From assembly GCA_030549335.1 (NCBI GenBank), contig CM060196.1, positions 20,604,501-20,668,500 on the forward strand: a stretch of DNA of 64,000 bases, given 5' to 3'. The stretch comes from Pontederia crassipes. Taxonomy: Eukaryota; Streptophyta; Magnoliopsida; Commelinales; Pontederiaceae. Both the position numbers and the translations under genes were made by a program. Positions within the stretch are counted from its first letter, which is position 1; each line of letters opens with the position of its first letter. The notes beneath the pieces were generated by a model, which saw nothing but the letters and a program-made list of their open reading frames with translations, was not told the origin of the DNA and did no database searches. Positions 36,316 to 48,983 of this stretch are shown here, in pieces.

Positions 36316-36831
36316 GGTTATTTCCATAAACATCTCTTAAACTATCACAAATTTTCACATCTAATCTCAAATTATGAATTAATTTTTTTGGATCATTAAA
36401 TTATCACAACTTTTCCACTTTAGTCCTTTGGTCACTTGTGTTACGTCTTTCGTTAGTTTTATTTTTTTCATTTATGAAAAGACTAAATTACCCCTTCCTC
36501 TAGAAAAATATGAAATAACAAATATAAAAAATAAAAAAATTGTTGGAAGGATTAAAGTGGTAAAAAATTGGTATTTATGAAAAAGACTAAATTACCTTGA
36601 CCTTGGTTTTTTCCTTTTTATATTTATTATTTGATATGCTATGGAGGGAGGGGTAATTTGGTCTTTTCATAAATGGAAAAAAATCAAAAGTAATGAAAAC
36701 ATAACAGAAATAGACGAAAGGACTAAAGTAGAAAATCCGCGATAGTTTAGAGATACAAAAAAATAAGTTCGAAATTTGAGGTTAGATACAGAAAATCGTG
36801 ATAGTTTAGGGGATGCTTATGGAAATAATCC
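36316..36831. mobile_element. MITE-like hairpin element, 0.5 kb
   Basis: The left arm reads GGTTATTTCCATAAACATC and the right arm, on the minus strand, GGATTATTTCCATAAGCATC. The inverted similarity continues for about 190 bp per arm (TAAACTATCAC, CTTTAGTCCTTT, GAAAAGAC.AAATTACC), leaving a core of about 130 bp. No coding sequence is present. The element sits 24 bp from the end of the Harbinger transposon. I could not fix a target duplication. Similar words (TTTAGGGGATG.TTATGGAAATAATCC) are common in plant intergenic DNA. Confidence 0.7.
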
Positions 36832-36867
36832 TAAAATGGACAATCAAATAAGTATCTAGAACACCCC

Positions 36868-37192
36868 GTTCTACACTTTGGTGTAGAGCATTTATTTTTA
36901 TTATTTAATTAATTTAATAATTATAATCTATGATTAAATTAATCATATACTTTTTAGATGAAGAAATATATATTTATTAAGATAATTTGATAATAAAAAG
37001 TATCACTTGAGACTAAATAAATTGTAGTCGTTGAATTAGTCATATTTGTTAAAATAGTTTGATCATGATCATCGGATAATTTGATAATCTTGATCTTAAT
37101 TATATCTATTATTCAACACATATTTTAACTAAATATATATATTTATTTTATTAATCTAATAAGTAAAATAAGTGCTCTACACACGTTCTACA
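36868..37192. mobile_element. Possible small MITE with TGTAGAGCA ends
   Basis: The left end has TGTAGAGCATTTATTTTTATT near 36882, and the right end on the minus strand has TGTAGAGCACTTATTTTACTTATT near 37185. Between them is non-coding AT-rich DNA of about 0.3 kb. The inverted match is only about 25 bp and no target duplication was confirmed, so chance pairing in AT-rich DNA is possible. Confidence 0.4.
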
Positions 37193-38266
37193 TCAAATGC
37201 TCTACATATACATTCTCCTCATCAAATAATCGACTTGGATTAAAGATCACGAATCAATATAGGCTCTAACATAACGACCCATAAAAAACTCACATACTTC
37301 ATATAACATGAAAGAGTTTGCATAAAGAATTTACCACTTAAAGCCCATAAGTTATATATGTAATATCCCTACTTCAATCATATATGATTAAATGCGTTAA
37401 TATTGTATTTTATGATGATTTCATTGTCACGATATATACATGTGTGAAAACGGAAGGTTTGATAACTAAGGGAGCATATAAAGTGACAAAATTCACCAAA
37501 GTCATAAAAAGATGATTTGAAAAAGTTAGAACTAAGAAAATTATAGTATCAGTAATTATTTCTCTATGTACGTTAGATATGCTTTTTAATAATTTTAAAT
37601 TAAAGTATTGGTTAGGTTAAATGATAATGCAAAATAAAAAAATAATGGTTTTTTTGTTCGTCAAACAAAAATTCGGATTTTGATTCTTTTGGAATTTAAT
37701 TTTCTAAATATTTTATTTGAACCCAAATGGGGGCAATTTCTTAGTTACATGTAATATCTTAAGTAAATGAATAAATAATATGAAAAATGACAAGCCTTTT
37801 ACTTAAATGATATTCTTATAAATAAGTTGGATATTCACTTCCAATTGACTTTAGGCCGGTATCTATAATATATATAACCCTCAACCTTATCTTTTTTAAT
37901 CCCATGTGAACATAACCAGCCCACCCCCATCCGACTTCAGCAAGGCAGCAACCAAAGGAAAGGAGAATAAGAATGGAAGTGGAAATCAAGGGTTAGTTGT
38001 TAAGGCTTCATATAGGTAAGTTAAAAGCTCATCTACTATGAATTATTCATATGAAATTGTTGTAAAACAACTCTTCCCTGATCTCTATTAAATTTTCCTC
38101 ATTTGCTATTTCATATTATTAAGAAAGAGTGAGTTTCAAGATGAAGAACAAATCCTAACTAGGGTAAAATTTGAAGTTGTCACTTTTAAGTTATGTTCTC
38201 ATACATTATGTACTTCCAAAATTTATAAAATTAAATATGTAAATACTTATGAAAGTGTTTGGAATT

Positions 38267-39726
38267 GGGTAAATTACACCAAATGCCCTCCAACTTTAAG
38301 GTTTGCTCAGTGATACCCTCCAACTTCACTTTGTAACACAAATGTCCTTCATCTTTTAACGTATTTCACCCGATGCCCTCTTTACCTGGGATAGCCGGTT
38401 TTCCGGTTTTTCGTCGACGTGGCGTCCACATGGCCATCGCATCTCTTCTCCACGCAAATAGTCGTCCGACATGGCATGCTCCAACGTGGCACATAAAATT
38501 ACACCAATGCCCTCCAACTTTAAGGTTTGATCAGCTATGCTCTTGAACTTCACTTTGTAACACAAATGCTCTTCATCTTTTAATACATTTCAACCGATGT
38601 CCTCTTTACCTGGGACAGTCAGCCTTTCGATTTTTTATCGACGTAGCGTCCGCGTGGTCATCTCATCTCTCCTCCATGCAAATAGCCGTCCGACATAGCA
38701 TGCTCCGACGTGGCACCACATATTAAATCATCTTACTTATCGTAAGTTGACCCACTCACTGTTAAATTATTTTCTTATTTTCTTCTTTGTCGTCGTTCGC
38801 ATGAAACCTCCTTCGTCATTCGCACTCCTTCGTCATTCGCTCTTCTTTGTCGTTCGCTTCTTTCATCGTTCACTTTTCACGTTCGTCGGCGCCGTCTTTG
38901 CCCAAATTAGTGTAATTTTAAGTGCATTTGGTGAGCAAACTTTAAAGTTGGAGGACATTTTATGTGCCACATCGGACGATGATTTGTGTGGAGGAGATGA
39001 CCACGTGGACGTCACGTCGACGAAAAATCGAAAAATTGGCTGTCCTAGATAAAGAGGGCATCGGGTGAAATATACTCTAACTTTAAAGTTTGTTCACCAA
39101 ATGCACATAAAATTACACCAATTTGGGCAAAGCCAGCGCCGACGAATGCGAAAAGTGAATGATGAAGGAGGCGAACGACGAAGGAGGTTTCATGCGAACG
39201 ACAGCAAAAAAGGAAATAAGAAAATAATTTAACAGTGAGTGGGTCAACTTACGATAATAAGATGGTTTAATATGTGGTGCCACGTCGGAGCATGCTATGT
39301 CGGATGGCTATTTGCATGGAGGAGAGGTGAGATGACCACGTGGATGCTACGTCGATAAAAAATCGGAAGGCTGACTGTCCCAGGTAAAGAGGGCATCAGG
39401 TGAAATGTATTAAAAGATGAAGGACATTTGTGTTACAAAATGAAGTTGGAGGGTATCACTGAGCAAATCTTAAAGTTGGATGGCATGGGTGCAATTTTAT
39501 GTGCCACGTCGGAGCATGCCAAGTCGGACGACTATTTGCTTGGAGGAGAGAGAAGATGGCCACGTGGACGCCACGTCGATGAAAGACCGAAAAATTGGCT
39601 ATCCCAAGTAAAGAGGACATCGGGTGAAATGCGTTAAAAGATGAAGGGCATTTGTGTTACAAAGTGAATTTGGATGGTATCGCTGAGCAAACCTTAAAGT
39701 TGGAGGGCATTTGGCGTAATTTACCC
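38267..39726. mobile_element. Hairpin (foldback) MULE, 1.46 kb
   Basis: Begins GGGTAAATTACACCAAATGC and ends with its inverted counterpart GCATTTGGCGTAATTTACCC. A perfect 10-bp target duplication GTTTGGAATT lies at 38257-38266 and 39727-39736, in the 9-11 bp range of Mutator-like elements. Almost the whole element is two inverted arms of about 0.7 kb around a centre near 38990-39060. Each arm itself holds two tandem units of about 230 bp carrying CCAACTTTAAGGTTTG, CCCTCTTTACCTGGGA and ACGTGGC words. There is no transposase gene, so the element was non-autonomous. It is inserted in the solo LTR. Confidence 0.9.
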
Positions 39727-40641
39727 GTTTGGAATTGAATTGATTGGATACCTACATAAAGTTATCTATGAAATCCTAGGGTCACTCAGGTTATTCCAGA
39801 AAGTAGTTAGACTAAAATGATAATTCAATCATAAATTTCACACTTGGAGTTTCATATTGTAAGTTAAGGAATAGAAATATATGATTATAAGCTTTCTAGA
39901 GCAATTAGAATTTCGTGAAAGTAATATGTGTATTAGGAATTATAAATTTATAAGACGCAACCGACTATCAGTTTCAAAATTATGATAGAACATCTTCATA
40001 TTTAGAAATTTTTGTAGATTAATATAGAATGAGAAAAATTATAAGGTCAGTATTATTTCAAGCTCACCAACTCTAGATTCATTACAGATTCCATTATATA
40101 CGGTAGAATGTAGATTAAAAAATTTATGAATTTTATACTAAAGTTCTAAAGTGAAGGAGAATATAGTTTAATTCTATAATTTCCTAAGGTTATTTCATAA
40201 TAAGTTAAATTATGAGTTTTATGTTGATTATAGTTTTTGAAGTGTTCTATCACTGAAATTTAGTTTCACATCGATAAGAGTTATACACTAGTTGTTATAT
40301 ATTTTATATTATACAATGTGCAACCTATTATACGCAAATAAAAACAAAGTGTTTGTACTTATATGACCTAATGATATGTGAATTTAGAAGTTGATTAATG
40401 ATTTTTTATTACATGATATGAAATTATATGTTATATGAATAGGTGCTATACGCACTCCTAAAGTGTATTAATTGTTGTGTGTGCAATTATTTATTACAAG
40501 AACTGACATGACATAACACGATACAAAATGATACTATTTGACAAGACATGTAAAAATGTAATATGATATGAGCTCACAAAACATGACATGACATGATATG
40601 CATTTGCATCTCATTATCATGCATTAGAATTACCCTTGCTA

Positions 40642-40760
40642 GGCGACAGTTTACCCTTGTATAGTTGAAAAACTTACAAGGTCGACAATTTACCCTTGCA
40701 TAGTTGAAAATTTTTGTAAGGCCGGTAGCTTACCCCTATTTGGTTGAATGACTTTATAGT
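40642..40760 (+). repeat. Three degenerate 40-bp tandem units inside the solo LTR
   Basis: Each unit has the frame GNCGACANTTTACCCTTG, then ATAGTTGAA, then ACTTACAAG, with the third unit more diverged (TTACCCCTATTTGGTTGAA). It belongs to the solo LTR and is probably an LTR-internal duplication. Confidence 0.65.
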
Positions 40761-41607
40761 GCCGACAAATATTCCAAAGGGAGTTTTAGATTGTTTGAAG
40801 CCAAGTGTCATATGAATCGAATTGTAGAAGCACATCTACCATTTGAATTCTTAGGGGTCACCTTTAGAATCTATCAGCATCTCCAGTAAGGAAAACAAAT
40901 ATCCCAAAAGGAATGCTTCTAATTGGACGGTGATATGACATATACATGCAAATAAGATTCATGCATCTATGCATTCATGGTTGGTGCATCGATGTATGAT
41001 ATGATGATTGTACTTTTGACAAGACATATAGGGGTATAAATGTTTTCATATCTTATGACATGTTGAAAATTTGGATTGTTGAAAATTTGTTGTTATATTA
41101 TATATGTCAAAATAAAATAGTTAATATTTTATAGCATGAAGAAATAATATTTAATCTTGATTAACTCAAATGGAATATGTGATAATACATAAATTATGGG
41201 TTTATTTACTTTTGAGTTGTTCATTGTTCATGTTATTACTCTTAATTTTTTTTTAGGGTTTGCTTGATGATCCTCTATCAGAATTGGAAGTATTTTTTGT
41301 GAGAGGCATATACGAGCATTTTTTAAGACCCTTTGAGAGGACTAAAGAGAAACATTTTGGATGTATATTATTAGATAAAATAGAAAGATTACATTGTAAT
41401 ATGTGGTACTACTTTTGTATAAGTAATAGTGTCTAATGTTTACTTACTTTGAATGATATAGTATCATATGGTATGGTTTGAATATCTTAATTATTGTATC
41501 CTCTAAACGAATTATAGCACGTTTTTTTGCAAATTATATAAGATTATATGTATTAGGTCACGACTTGCAAGTTAAACCAATATTTAAATTGGGATCGTGA
41601 CAATATA

Positions 41608-44338
41608 TAACTCGACTTATTAAAAAAGTTCAACATCATAATAAAACATACTAAAAGACGTAAGATAGCCTGGGCTTTAAAGCCTGACAATGACTCATGT
41701 GCAATTGTCATTATCATGAACTCACCACTATAGAGTTTAGGCCCCCTTATCTGCCTTGATCCACATGGTGTAGCATATTTCTCTTATTAAAGTATGTTGA
41801 AACTCATTCAAATTATGATTCTACACCAACAATTTTACATATCATGTCACATGCATTTTTATTATAAACATAATCAAATATCATGCATGTTATGAGCTAC
41901 ATATGCACTTGATATGATATATGAGGAATCATTATAGATAAGATAAGACACATCATATTAAATATAAAAAATGCTTACTTTAAAAGTGCATTAGGGACTT
42001 ATCTTACTTATCTCTAACATTTTAAGCATAATACATTTTATTACAAGAGACATCTATTCATTTGCATAGTTAACATTGCACAACAATAATATCTTCATCT
42101 TTATGTCATTAAAATGTTGACTTGTCATACGACTTTGCTTATACTATCATGGGTCATTATCGTCTTATTTTCTTAAGATGGTCTTTGGCTCCAAAACTTG
42201 GACCACGGGAACTTGAAAAATTCTTGTTACATAATGTTAGTTCTCGCTGCATTTTTTTTTTTTTTGCTTTTCTTTTGACTTTCAATTCTTTATTATATTT
42301 TAATTAGTAAAATATTATTAATTACTATTTGATGTTAATATTATTCATTAAAATATTTTTATATTATCTTAAATAATTAATTATAATGTTTTAGTTATTA
42401 ATATGTTATCATTCAAATTAGAATATTAATGACATATGAAAATAATAATTACAAAAATATTATTGTTGTAAATTATAAATTATAATATTAACATAAATAT
42501 TTTTCTTAAATTATAAATAATAATATAAATATAAATATTTTTGTAAATTATTATTTTAACTATATAAATCCATAATTTTTTAATTTACTATAATTTTATA
42601 CTTCATAAAATAATAAATGATATTCTTAGTTCTTACTTTTTATCCAAACACGAACTAAAACTTATCTATCAAATCAACTTTTAAAATTTCCATCATTATA
42701 TTTTTAATTCAAACATAAACTATTCTATCAAATCAATTAGTTATCAGGAACTAAAAATTTTCAATCCAAATATTGCCTAAAAGACTTATGTCACTCATTG
42801 GATAAATCATAACTTTATTTCTCCGAGACATAATTCTCCCTTTGCACCATTATAGTGCAAGCTTTATTTCTCGAAAACTAAGTCTCCAACCTACAATTAT
42901 GGTATAGATTCTATTTTACAATACTAGGTCTCCTTTAATGTGTAGATTTTATTTCATGGATACATCATCTTCCTTACACTCTCTTTGTGTAGATTTCACT
43001 TCTTGGAGGTTCAAATTATCTTTCGTTATTATTAACATAGACTTCGTTCACGGAGACTTTGTCTCCCTGCATGATCACATTATATAATTTTCAATTGAAA
43101 TCATCAATATATTCAATCATTCAACACACGTGAGATGCTTAATTTCTAGTTGTGATTGTCCATACTATAATAATCATGTTATGACATAATAATCTTATAT
43201 CATACTATGACATAGCATAATATAAAAATAATATGACGTAATCTTCAACAAAAGTAAGTTCATGATATTTATTCGATAATGGCTCAATAATCATTCAATA
43301 ATTGATAATAAATGATAAACATATTTAAAAGGAATCTAAAAACTCCAAAATCTCTATTTTGAATGTTTATGAACGTGAAATCAATGTCATGATCATGACT
43401 ATTGAGGTCACAACCGTGAAAACATGTTTCACGGTCATTGTAGAAAATTCTTTCAGCCCGATCGGTCCTTTGTCATGCCCGTGAGAAACCCATAAGAGTA
43501 TCACTAGTTTGATCATAACTTTTCACATATAATCCAAACAACATGAAATCAAATCCTACTAAAATTAAACTTCGATGTTTATCCAGTGACACATTATTCA
43601 TAATTTTTGGATTATTATAACATGCCCAAATGATATTTAGAATAACATGTACAAATTTAAAATATTAACACTTTATCATGATTTTTACATTTGAAGCACA
43701 TCAATGTCATCATAAATTAATTAAAACCACTAAATCATATTCTAGATCAGTCATCCATGCCAATAGAACTTTGATGTGTTGAATTTGTAAGTTGTAATAA
43801 TTAAATTGCTAGGAAGTGCTAGTCGTATTAAGTAATAAATTATAGAGTATATTTATCGATCCCACGAAACATTATTTAAATCCAACATATCTCAATAATA
43901 TACTAGGCAAAGAAAAGGTGTTGTGATGTGAAAAGAGAAAAATAAGTTTGTAGAAAATTAGATAATATAATATAGCGTTGTGCTTTGAGATTTGGATGAT
44001 TTAAGATAATGATTAATTCGCATGCACAACAATGATGATTGAATTATAACAATGATGATTGAATTCAATTTTTAAAACCTTAAAACTAACCACCCTAAAA
44101 TTGATTTATTTTCTCCTCTCAGAATATCTTAATTTCAGAAAACATCATTAAACATTACAATCCTAATCAAAAGAAACTAAATGCTATATTGATTCAAATC
44201 TAACAATGGTTCATGCAGTTTTACAAAGTAAATAAAAATATCTATTACAATAAAAGATAGAACTAATTAGAATCTAGGTAAAAGAGCATCCAACTCTCAA
44301 CTAAAGGATCACGAAGCTCTAACGTTGTGTTGTTCCGT
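41608..44338. other. Repeat-derived spacer, no gene seen
   Basis: Very AT-rich. It contains a degenerate tandem array (42811-43077). Around 43380-43500 there are CACGGTC/GTGAAAC motifs that recur in altered form at 48220-48370 on the far side of the MULE-like element at 44446-47469. The two flanks may therefore be parts of one older interrupted element, possibly an LTR-type one (inference). A poly-T run sits at 42255-42266. No conserved coding sequence was found. Confidence 0.35.
42811..43077. repeat. Degenerate tandem repeat, about five units near 53 bp
   Basis: Recurrent TTTATTTCT(C/T)G, GAGACTAAGTCTCC-like palindromes and GTGTAGATTT.A occur in the same order about five times, with strong divergence between units. 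GAGAC/GTCTC palindromic words are common in old plant LTRs, so this may be an LTR fragment. Confidence 0.55.
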
Positions 44339-44445
44339 GCAAGGTTGTCAACATCTCGATTTAGATCTTAACATCTTACGATCTTATTACCTATAACCAA
44401 TTTTATTTTTATGTGATTTTATATGATATTATATGATTAATGTAA

Positions 44446-47400
44446 GGGTTTAAGGAGCCTCTGGACCTTTTTAGACTTTAGAGTCCATAGGTGTGGCCTA
44501 CCGTCAATGCCACGATCGACGGTGGGATTTCAATCGCGCAAAAAGTTGGACAATCCCGGTCCATGAGCAGTTTATGTCCGGTCCAAAAGATTTTTACGAT
44601 TTGTTTATCGATTTTTTTTCATCCTGCCTCACCTCTCCTTTTTCATCCCGCCTGATTCCTCCTTTTCCTTGCCCTAGCATCTGCTCAGCCCCTACAATCA
44701 CCCTATCCACCCCCCGTCGATCACCTTTGTCACCTCCATCATCTCTGCTCAAGATGACGAGACCCCCATCGCCTTCGCTAAAGACGCGAGGACACCAACG
44801 TCGAGGTTGCAGTCCCCGTCGCCTCTGTCGAAGACTTGAGGAGACCGTCGTCTATCATCTTTGCTCAAGACGCCGTGTGATCTGAAGATGCATCACATGG
44901 AATTTGAGCACTCTCTCTCTCCCTTCTCTCGTTCCCGACAGCCTTTGCTCAAGATGTTGAGGACACATCTCTCGTTCCCATCGCCTTCGCTCTTCGTGAA
45001 ATCTAAGGACGCACCACATGGGATGTGAGATCACCATCTCTCTCTCCCCTCTCTCATTTTGATCCCGACAACGTCTGCTCAAGACATCGAGGACACCTCT
45101 CTCATCCCCGTCACCTTCGCTCTTCGTGAGATCTAAGGATGCGCCGCTCAGGATGTGAGCTCATCACTTCTCTCTCTCTCTCTCTCCTAGCTCGTTTTGA
45201 TCCCGACAGCCTCTGCTCAAGATGCTGAGGACACCGCCGCCCTCTCTCCCTTGCTCCTTTTGATCCCGGCAGCCTCTGCTCAAGACTCCAAGGACACTGT
45301 CGGTCCACCACATCCTCTCTCTCTCTCACTCACTTCACCGACAATTTGTTCTAGTAAGAAAATTTGGATATAGTTATGTTGTTGTATAAGTGTCCTGGAA
45401 TAAGTTGTAAATTGTAATGAATAAGTCAAAAATGTATATGGTTATATTGTTGTACAAGTGTCTTAGAATGAATGGGAGTGAATTACAGCAGGAGAACAAT
45501 ATGTGGATGGTAATACTTGTTATGCATTGCAAAGAACACGATTCATACATTCAACAGTGTTATGAATTTTTTTTTTTATATTTGATTGTCATTTGGAAAT
45601 TTTCAACACCATAAGAAGAGCTTCATGTAATTTGACTTCGATCCTCTGTATTAGATACAACCGTTCTGCAATTGAGCTAGTATAACAAGACGCTACTACA
45701 TATATTAGATATGATGTATTAGATGCAACAGTTCTGCAATTGAGCTAGTATAGCAAGAGTTGTAAAAAGATGCTGAAATTATTGTTAGTTCACAATATCA
45801 CATGTTTTCTAACTCTCCACGTAAAAGTTATTGAAAGGTTACCTATAATTGATAAGATTTTAATGTTCGACATGGAGTACTCATGATTTCAATCTCATAT
45901 TTGTTTACTAGAAGGGGGACATTGTGGGAAGAAATATGCATGCCAGATAAAATTGTAGGATGAAAACATAAAAGGCAGTACATTTGCTCCTTGCTTCTTG
46001 AAAAACACCTTGAAAAATAACATGCCAGAATACAAATTGAGTTACGACTGCAAAACATCTTGAAAAATAACTTAGTAATTGGAGACATGAGTTACAAAAA
46101 CCTATCACAATAATACAACATGGACGAAATACATTAATTACAATCATTTGAAAGTAGTCACAATAATAAGTCTGCTTGGACAAAATATAACATGGGCCAA
46201 ATACAACATGGTCGCTTGGACTGATGGTTCCGTATGCAAATGCTTCCATTGTAAAGACTCATAAGGATCCTACAGGAAGAAGAAAACCAATAATAATGCC
46301 TCTTAGCTGAGGTAGTGCAGGAAGTGTTCTTTGCCTGTGCTTTCAAGAAATCCAATACAATCACATACATTTAAAATAAGTCTCTTAGCAAACACATCCT
46401 GCACAGAAGGAACTCGTAACCACTCATGAACTCCAATCTTGTAAAATAAGTCTTAAATTAGATAACTCTATAGGTGAACTGAAAGCTTAACGTGTGGATA
46501 TAAACAAGATACATCAACAGTCTTTGTGGGACATTCACATACATTTATTTGACATGCTACTCAGCAATACAATCAGTTGAAAATTGCAGGATGCAAAAAT
46601 TTTGAAACACAATAACCCACATATTTTTCCCCTTTTTTTGCAAGAATCAAGACAAAAACCTATTACAGAAATGCACCAGAGGAGATCCTTAGAAACAAAG
46701 ACACTTCTTCTGCTGCCGATTTCACCTTAGTCTTACAATCAACGCTGGGAACATTCCACATATTTCTACCTTTTTCTCGATTATTTTTGTACTGAGAAAT
46801 CACATTGTTAGTTCCTCGAAAAGACCTCCATATTCATTAAAAAGTTGACAAACACAACAAAAGATGAAAAGAAAAAACACTTAATCTGGCGAGAAAAGAG
46901 AGAGTGTGTGTGTGAGTAAGAGAGAGCGAGAGAGAGTGTGTGTGACAAGGCAAGAGGCGGTGTCCTCGGCATCTTGATCTAAGGCGATGATTGCCAGGAT
47001 CAGAGAGAGAGAGAGAGAGGGAAGGAGGGAGGAAGAGAGCAGCAGCGATTTCAAATACCAGGCGGTGCATCCTCAAATCCCATCAAGAGCGAAGGCGGTG
47101 GGGGTGTTCTCGTCGTCTTGAGCAAAGGCGGCCCTGCGGCAGCATCCTGGGAATCTTGAGTAGAGGCAAAGGGTGGCAAATGTGATCGATAAGGGGTAGC
47201 AAAGGCGATAGAAGGGCAATGAAAAATCAAGCGGGATGAAAAAGGAGGGGTCGGGTGCGACAGGAAAAAAGGAATGAAAGAGGAGGCGGGATATGGAAAA
47301 AATGAACCAGAACCTTAAAAAAAATAGACGTGGACTGGGATTAGATTCGCGCGTGGATCATGGGATCCTTTCATTTTTTCTCAATTGAAATATTGTCAGC

Positions 47401-47469
47401 AATTGCACGATCGATGATAGGTCACACCTGTGGTCCCTAAAGGGGTCCACAAACTCCTTAAAAGAACCC
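44446..47469. mobile_element. MULE-like transposon, 3.0 kb, non-autonomous
   Basis: Starts GGGTTTAAGGAGCCTCTGG and ends with the inverted GGGTTCTTTTAAGGAG. The 9-bp target duplication TTAATGTAA / TTAATATAA (44437-44445, 47470-47478) has one mismatch. The inverted similarity runs about 100 bp strongly (AGGTGTGGCCTA / AGGTGTGACCTA; CACGATCGAC) and then more loosely to 250 bp. Sub-terminal regions 44640-45340 and 46890-47300 both hold CTCAAGA.G..GAGGACA-type words, on opposite strands. The left side repeats them tandemly about six times. The core (45360-46830) holds only short open frames and no MULE transposase signature. Confidence 0.82.
44740..45320 (+). repeat. Tandem CTGCTCAAGA.....GAGGACAC units in the MULE-like element
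   Basis: About six irregular units of 80-110 bp read CTC(T/C)GCTCAAGA followed by GAGGACAC, each followed by CTCTCTCTCCC pyrimidine runs and a GAGATCTAAGGA.GC.CC segment. Related single units occur inverted near 46960-47170. Expansion of sub-terminal repeats is common in MULEs and can carry transposase binding sites (inference). Confidence 0.65.
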
Positions 47470-47478
47470 TTAATATAA

Positions 47479-47700
47479 TCATTTAATATTAATAAAATTA
47501 TATATTTATAATGATAATAATAATTAACTTAGATGAAATTTAATATATTTTATTTATTTTTAATATGCTTTGATGTAATTTTGCTTAATAACCAATAAAA
47601 GTATGAGATGTGTAATTTAATATTTAAATGTGACAAATAAAAAAGAATATTTATTTTTTAATATATATTATTAATAAGTAGAATTTTGTAATACTCGATC
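47479..47700 (-). repeat. Inverted relative of the 27.2-kb AT-rich repeat
   Basis: On the minus strand it shares TTACTTATTAATAA, CATATTAAAAATAAA, TATATTAAATTT and TTATCATTATAAATATAT with 27185-27480, in the same order. It is a diverged second member of one family. Confidence 0.5.
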
Positions 47701-47771
47701 CGATCTTACGATCTTCAATCTTAATGATCCCCATCCAATTTTATGAAAGATCTCAATTTTAATAACCTTGC

Positions 47772-48983
47772 TCTGCAGTCTTTTCCAAAAAGTTCCCTTT
47801 AAGCGTGAAATTTTCTCTTAACAGTAATGTGGGACTTTCAGGTCTTAAGGACTATGTTTTCTGCATTAAAGTCCTTTATCTAGAGCCTCTATCCCCGAAG
47901 GTTTTCGTAGAATTATGGGTGATTGTGAATCTTTCCATATTAAGATAAGTAAATTCGGATTGAATTTATATTTGGATTGAGAACCACCCAAAACTTCTCC
48001 AATTCTGAATAATTATGATTCCAAATAATACATGTACTTATGATAATTTTTTAAGTCGATTTGCAAAATTCGTGAGAAAAAGTTAACGAAATTTCGAAAT
48101 TCAACTTAGTAACGATCTTAATAGTGTCCAAATTAGTTTAGAAATGGCAATTCATGGCTTGTAATGCTAATATCACTATCCTAATAATGTTGACATCGAA
48201 GTAAAAGTGTGAATTTTACATTTCGTAACAGTCACCCGTGACTCAAGCAAGTTTTTAACATGAAATTGGATATTTAATGAAACATTATGGGTCTGTAATG
48301 CCCCTTCGATTATGACCGTTACCGACCTCAGACAACCCCTTCAGTAACGAACTTTACGGATCCGTCATGACCCATTATTTTCAATTTTCAACATTGGTTG
48401 CGCTAATTTTTTTTATTTTTAACTCCATTTTAACTTTGATTTGAGTGTAATTTTTTCTCCAGTGATTTTGTGAATCTTTTCTCTTACTTTTTAATAGAAA
48501 ACTTAGGTAGATTTTTATTTTTATAAAATTAGAATTAATAAGCTCATAAAATAATATATGCTATAAAACATCAAACAAAATACGATTAAAAGTAAACCTA
48601 AATATATACTAGAATATACATGCACCAAACTTTCACTCCAATGATATGTTGGATTGAAAAAATGTTCACCCTTTACATACAAAAGCATACGTCTTAATTA
48701 AAGAGCAACCATATTACATGCTAATTGCCAAGAGCATAATTTTTAGGATGAAATTTTTAGGACCAATGCACATTTCCTAATCTTAAAACTCCAAGAATCA
48801 AGGTGATTCTTAGATATCATTAAGAGCAATATTAGGGTTGAATATTTTAAAACATACCTTCAGAATTTAAGTTAAAGCACTAATAATATTCCATCCTTCT
48901 TGCCCATTTTCACATTTCTTATAGCTTTGGACATTCTTGATCGTCTATTCTAATCCCCTCCTTGATGCTTGAGAGTTGAGACT
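47772..48983. other. Spacer, no gene seen
   Basis: AT-rich and without coding potential. TAACGAA and CGTGAC motifs at 48100-48370 echo 43380-43500. No terminal repeats or target duplications were found for this stretch. Confidence 0.4.

Larger units (their letters stand above)
37359..41602 (+). mobile_element. Solo LTR (Ty3/gypsy-like), split by a MULE
   Basis: Begins TGTAATATCCC and ends GGGATCGTGACA, with a 5-bp target duplication ATATA at 37354-37358 and 41603-41607. There is no internal coding region. The matching direct repeats on both sides show an LTR-LTR recombination remnant. Without the hairpin element at 38267-39726 and its target duplication, the LTR is about 2.8 kb. The long LTR and its terminal motifs resemble Ty3/gypsy elements (inference). 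It is a fossil and older than the element inside it. Confidence 0.82.
44339..47771. mobile_element. Possible older MITE that hosts the 3-kb MULE
   Basis: Outside the MULE-like element, the left flank starts GCAAGGTTGTCAA at 44339 and the right flank ends, on the minus strand from 47771, GCAAGGTTATTAA. Both contain GATCTTA and TTACGATC words. If joined at the MULE insertion site this would be an AT-rich element of about 400 bp. Only eight terminal bases match exactly and no target duplication was fixed. Confidence 0.35.
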
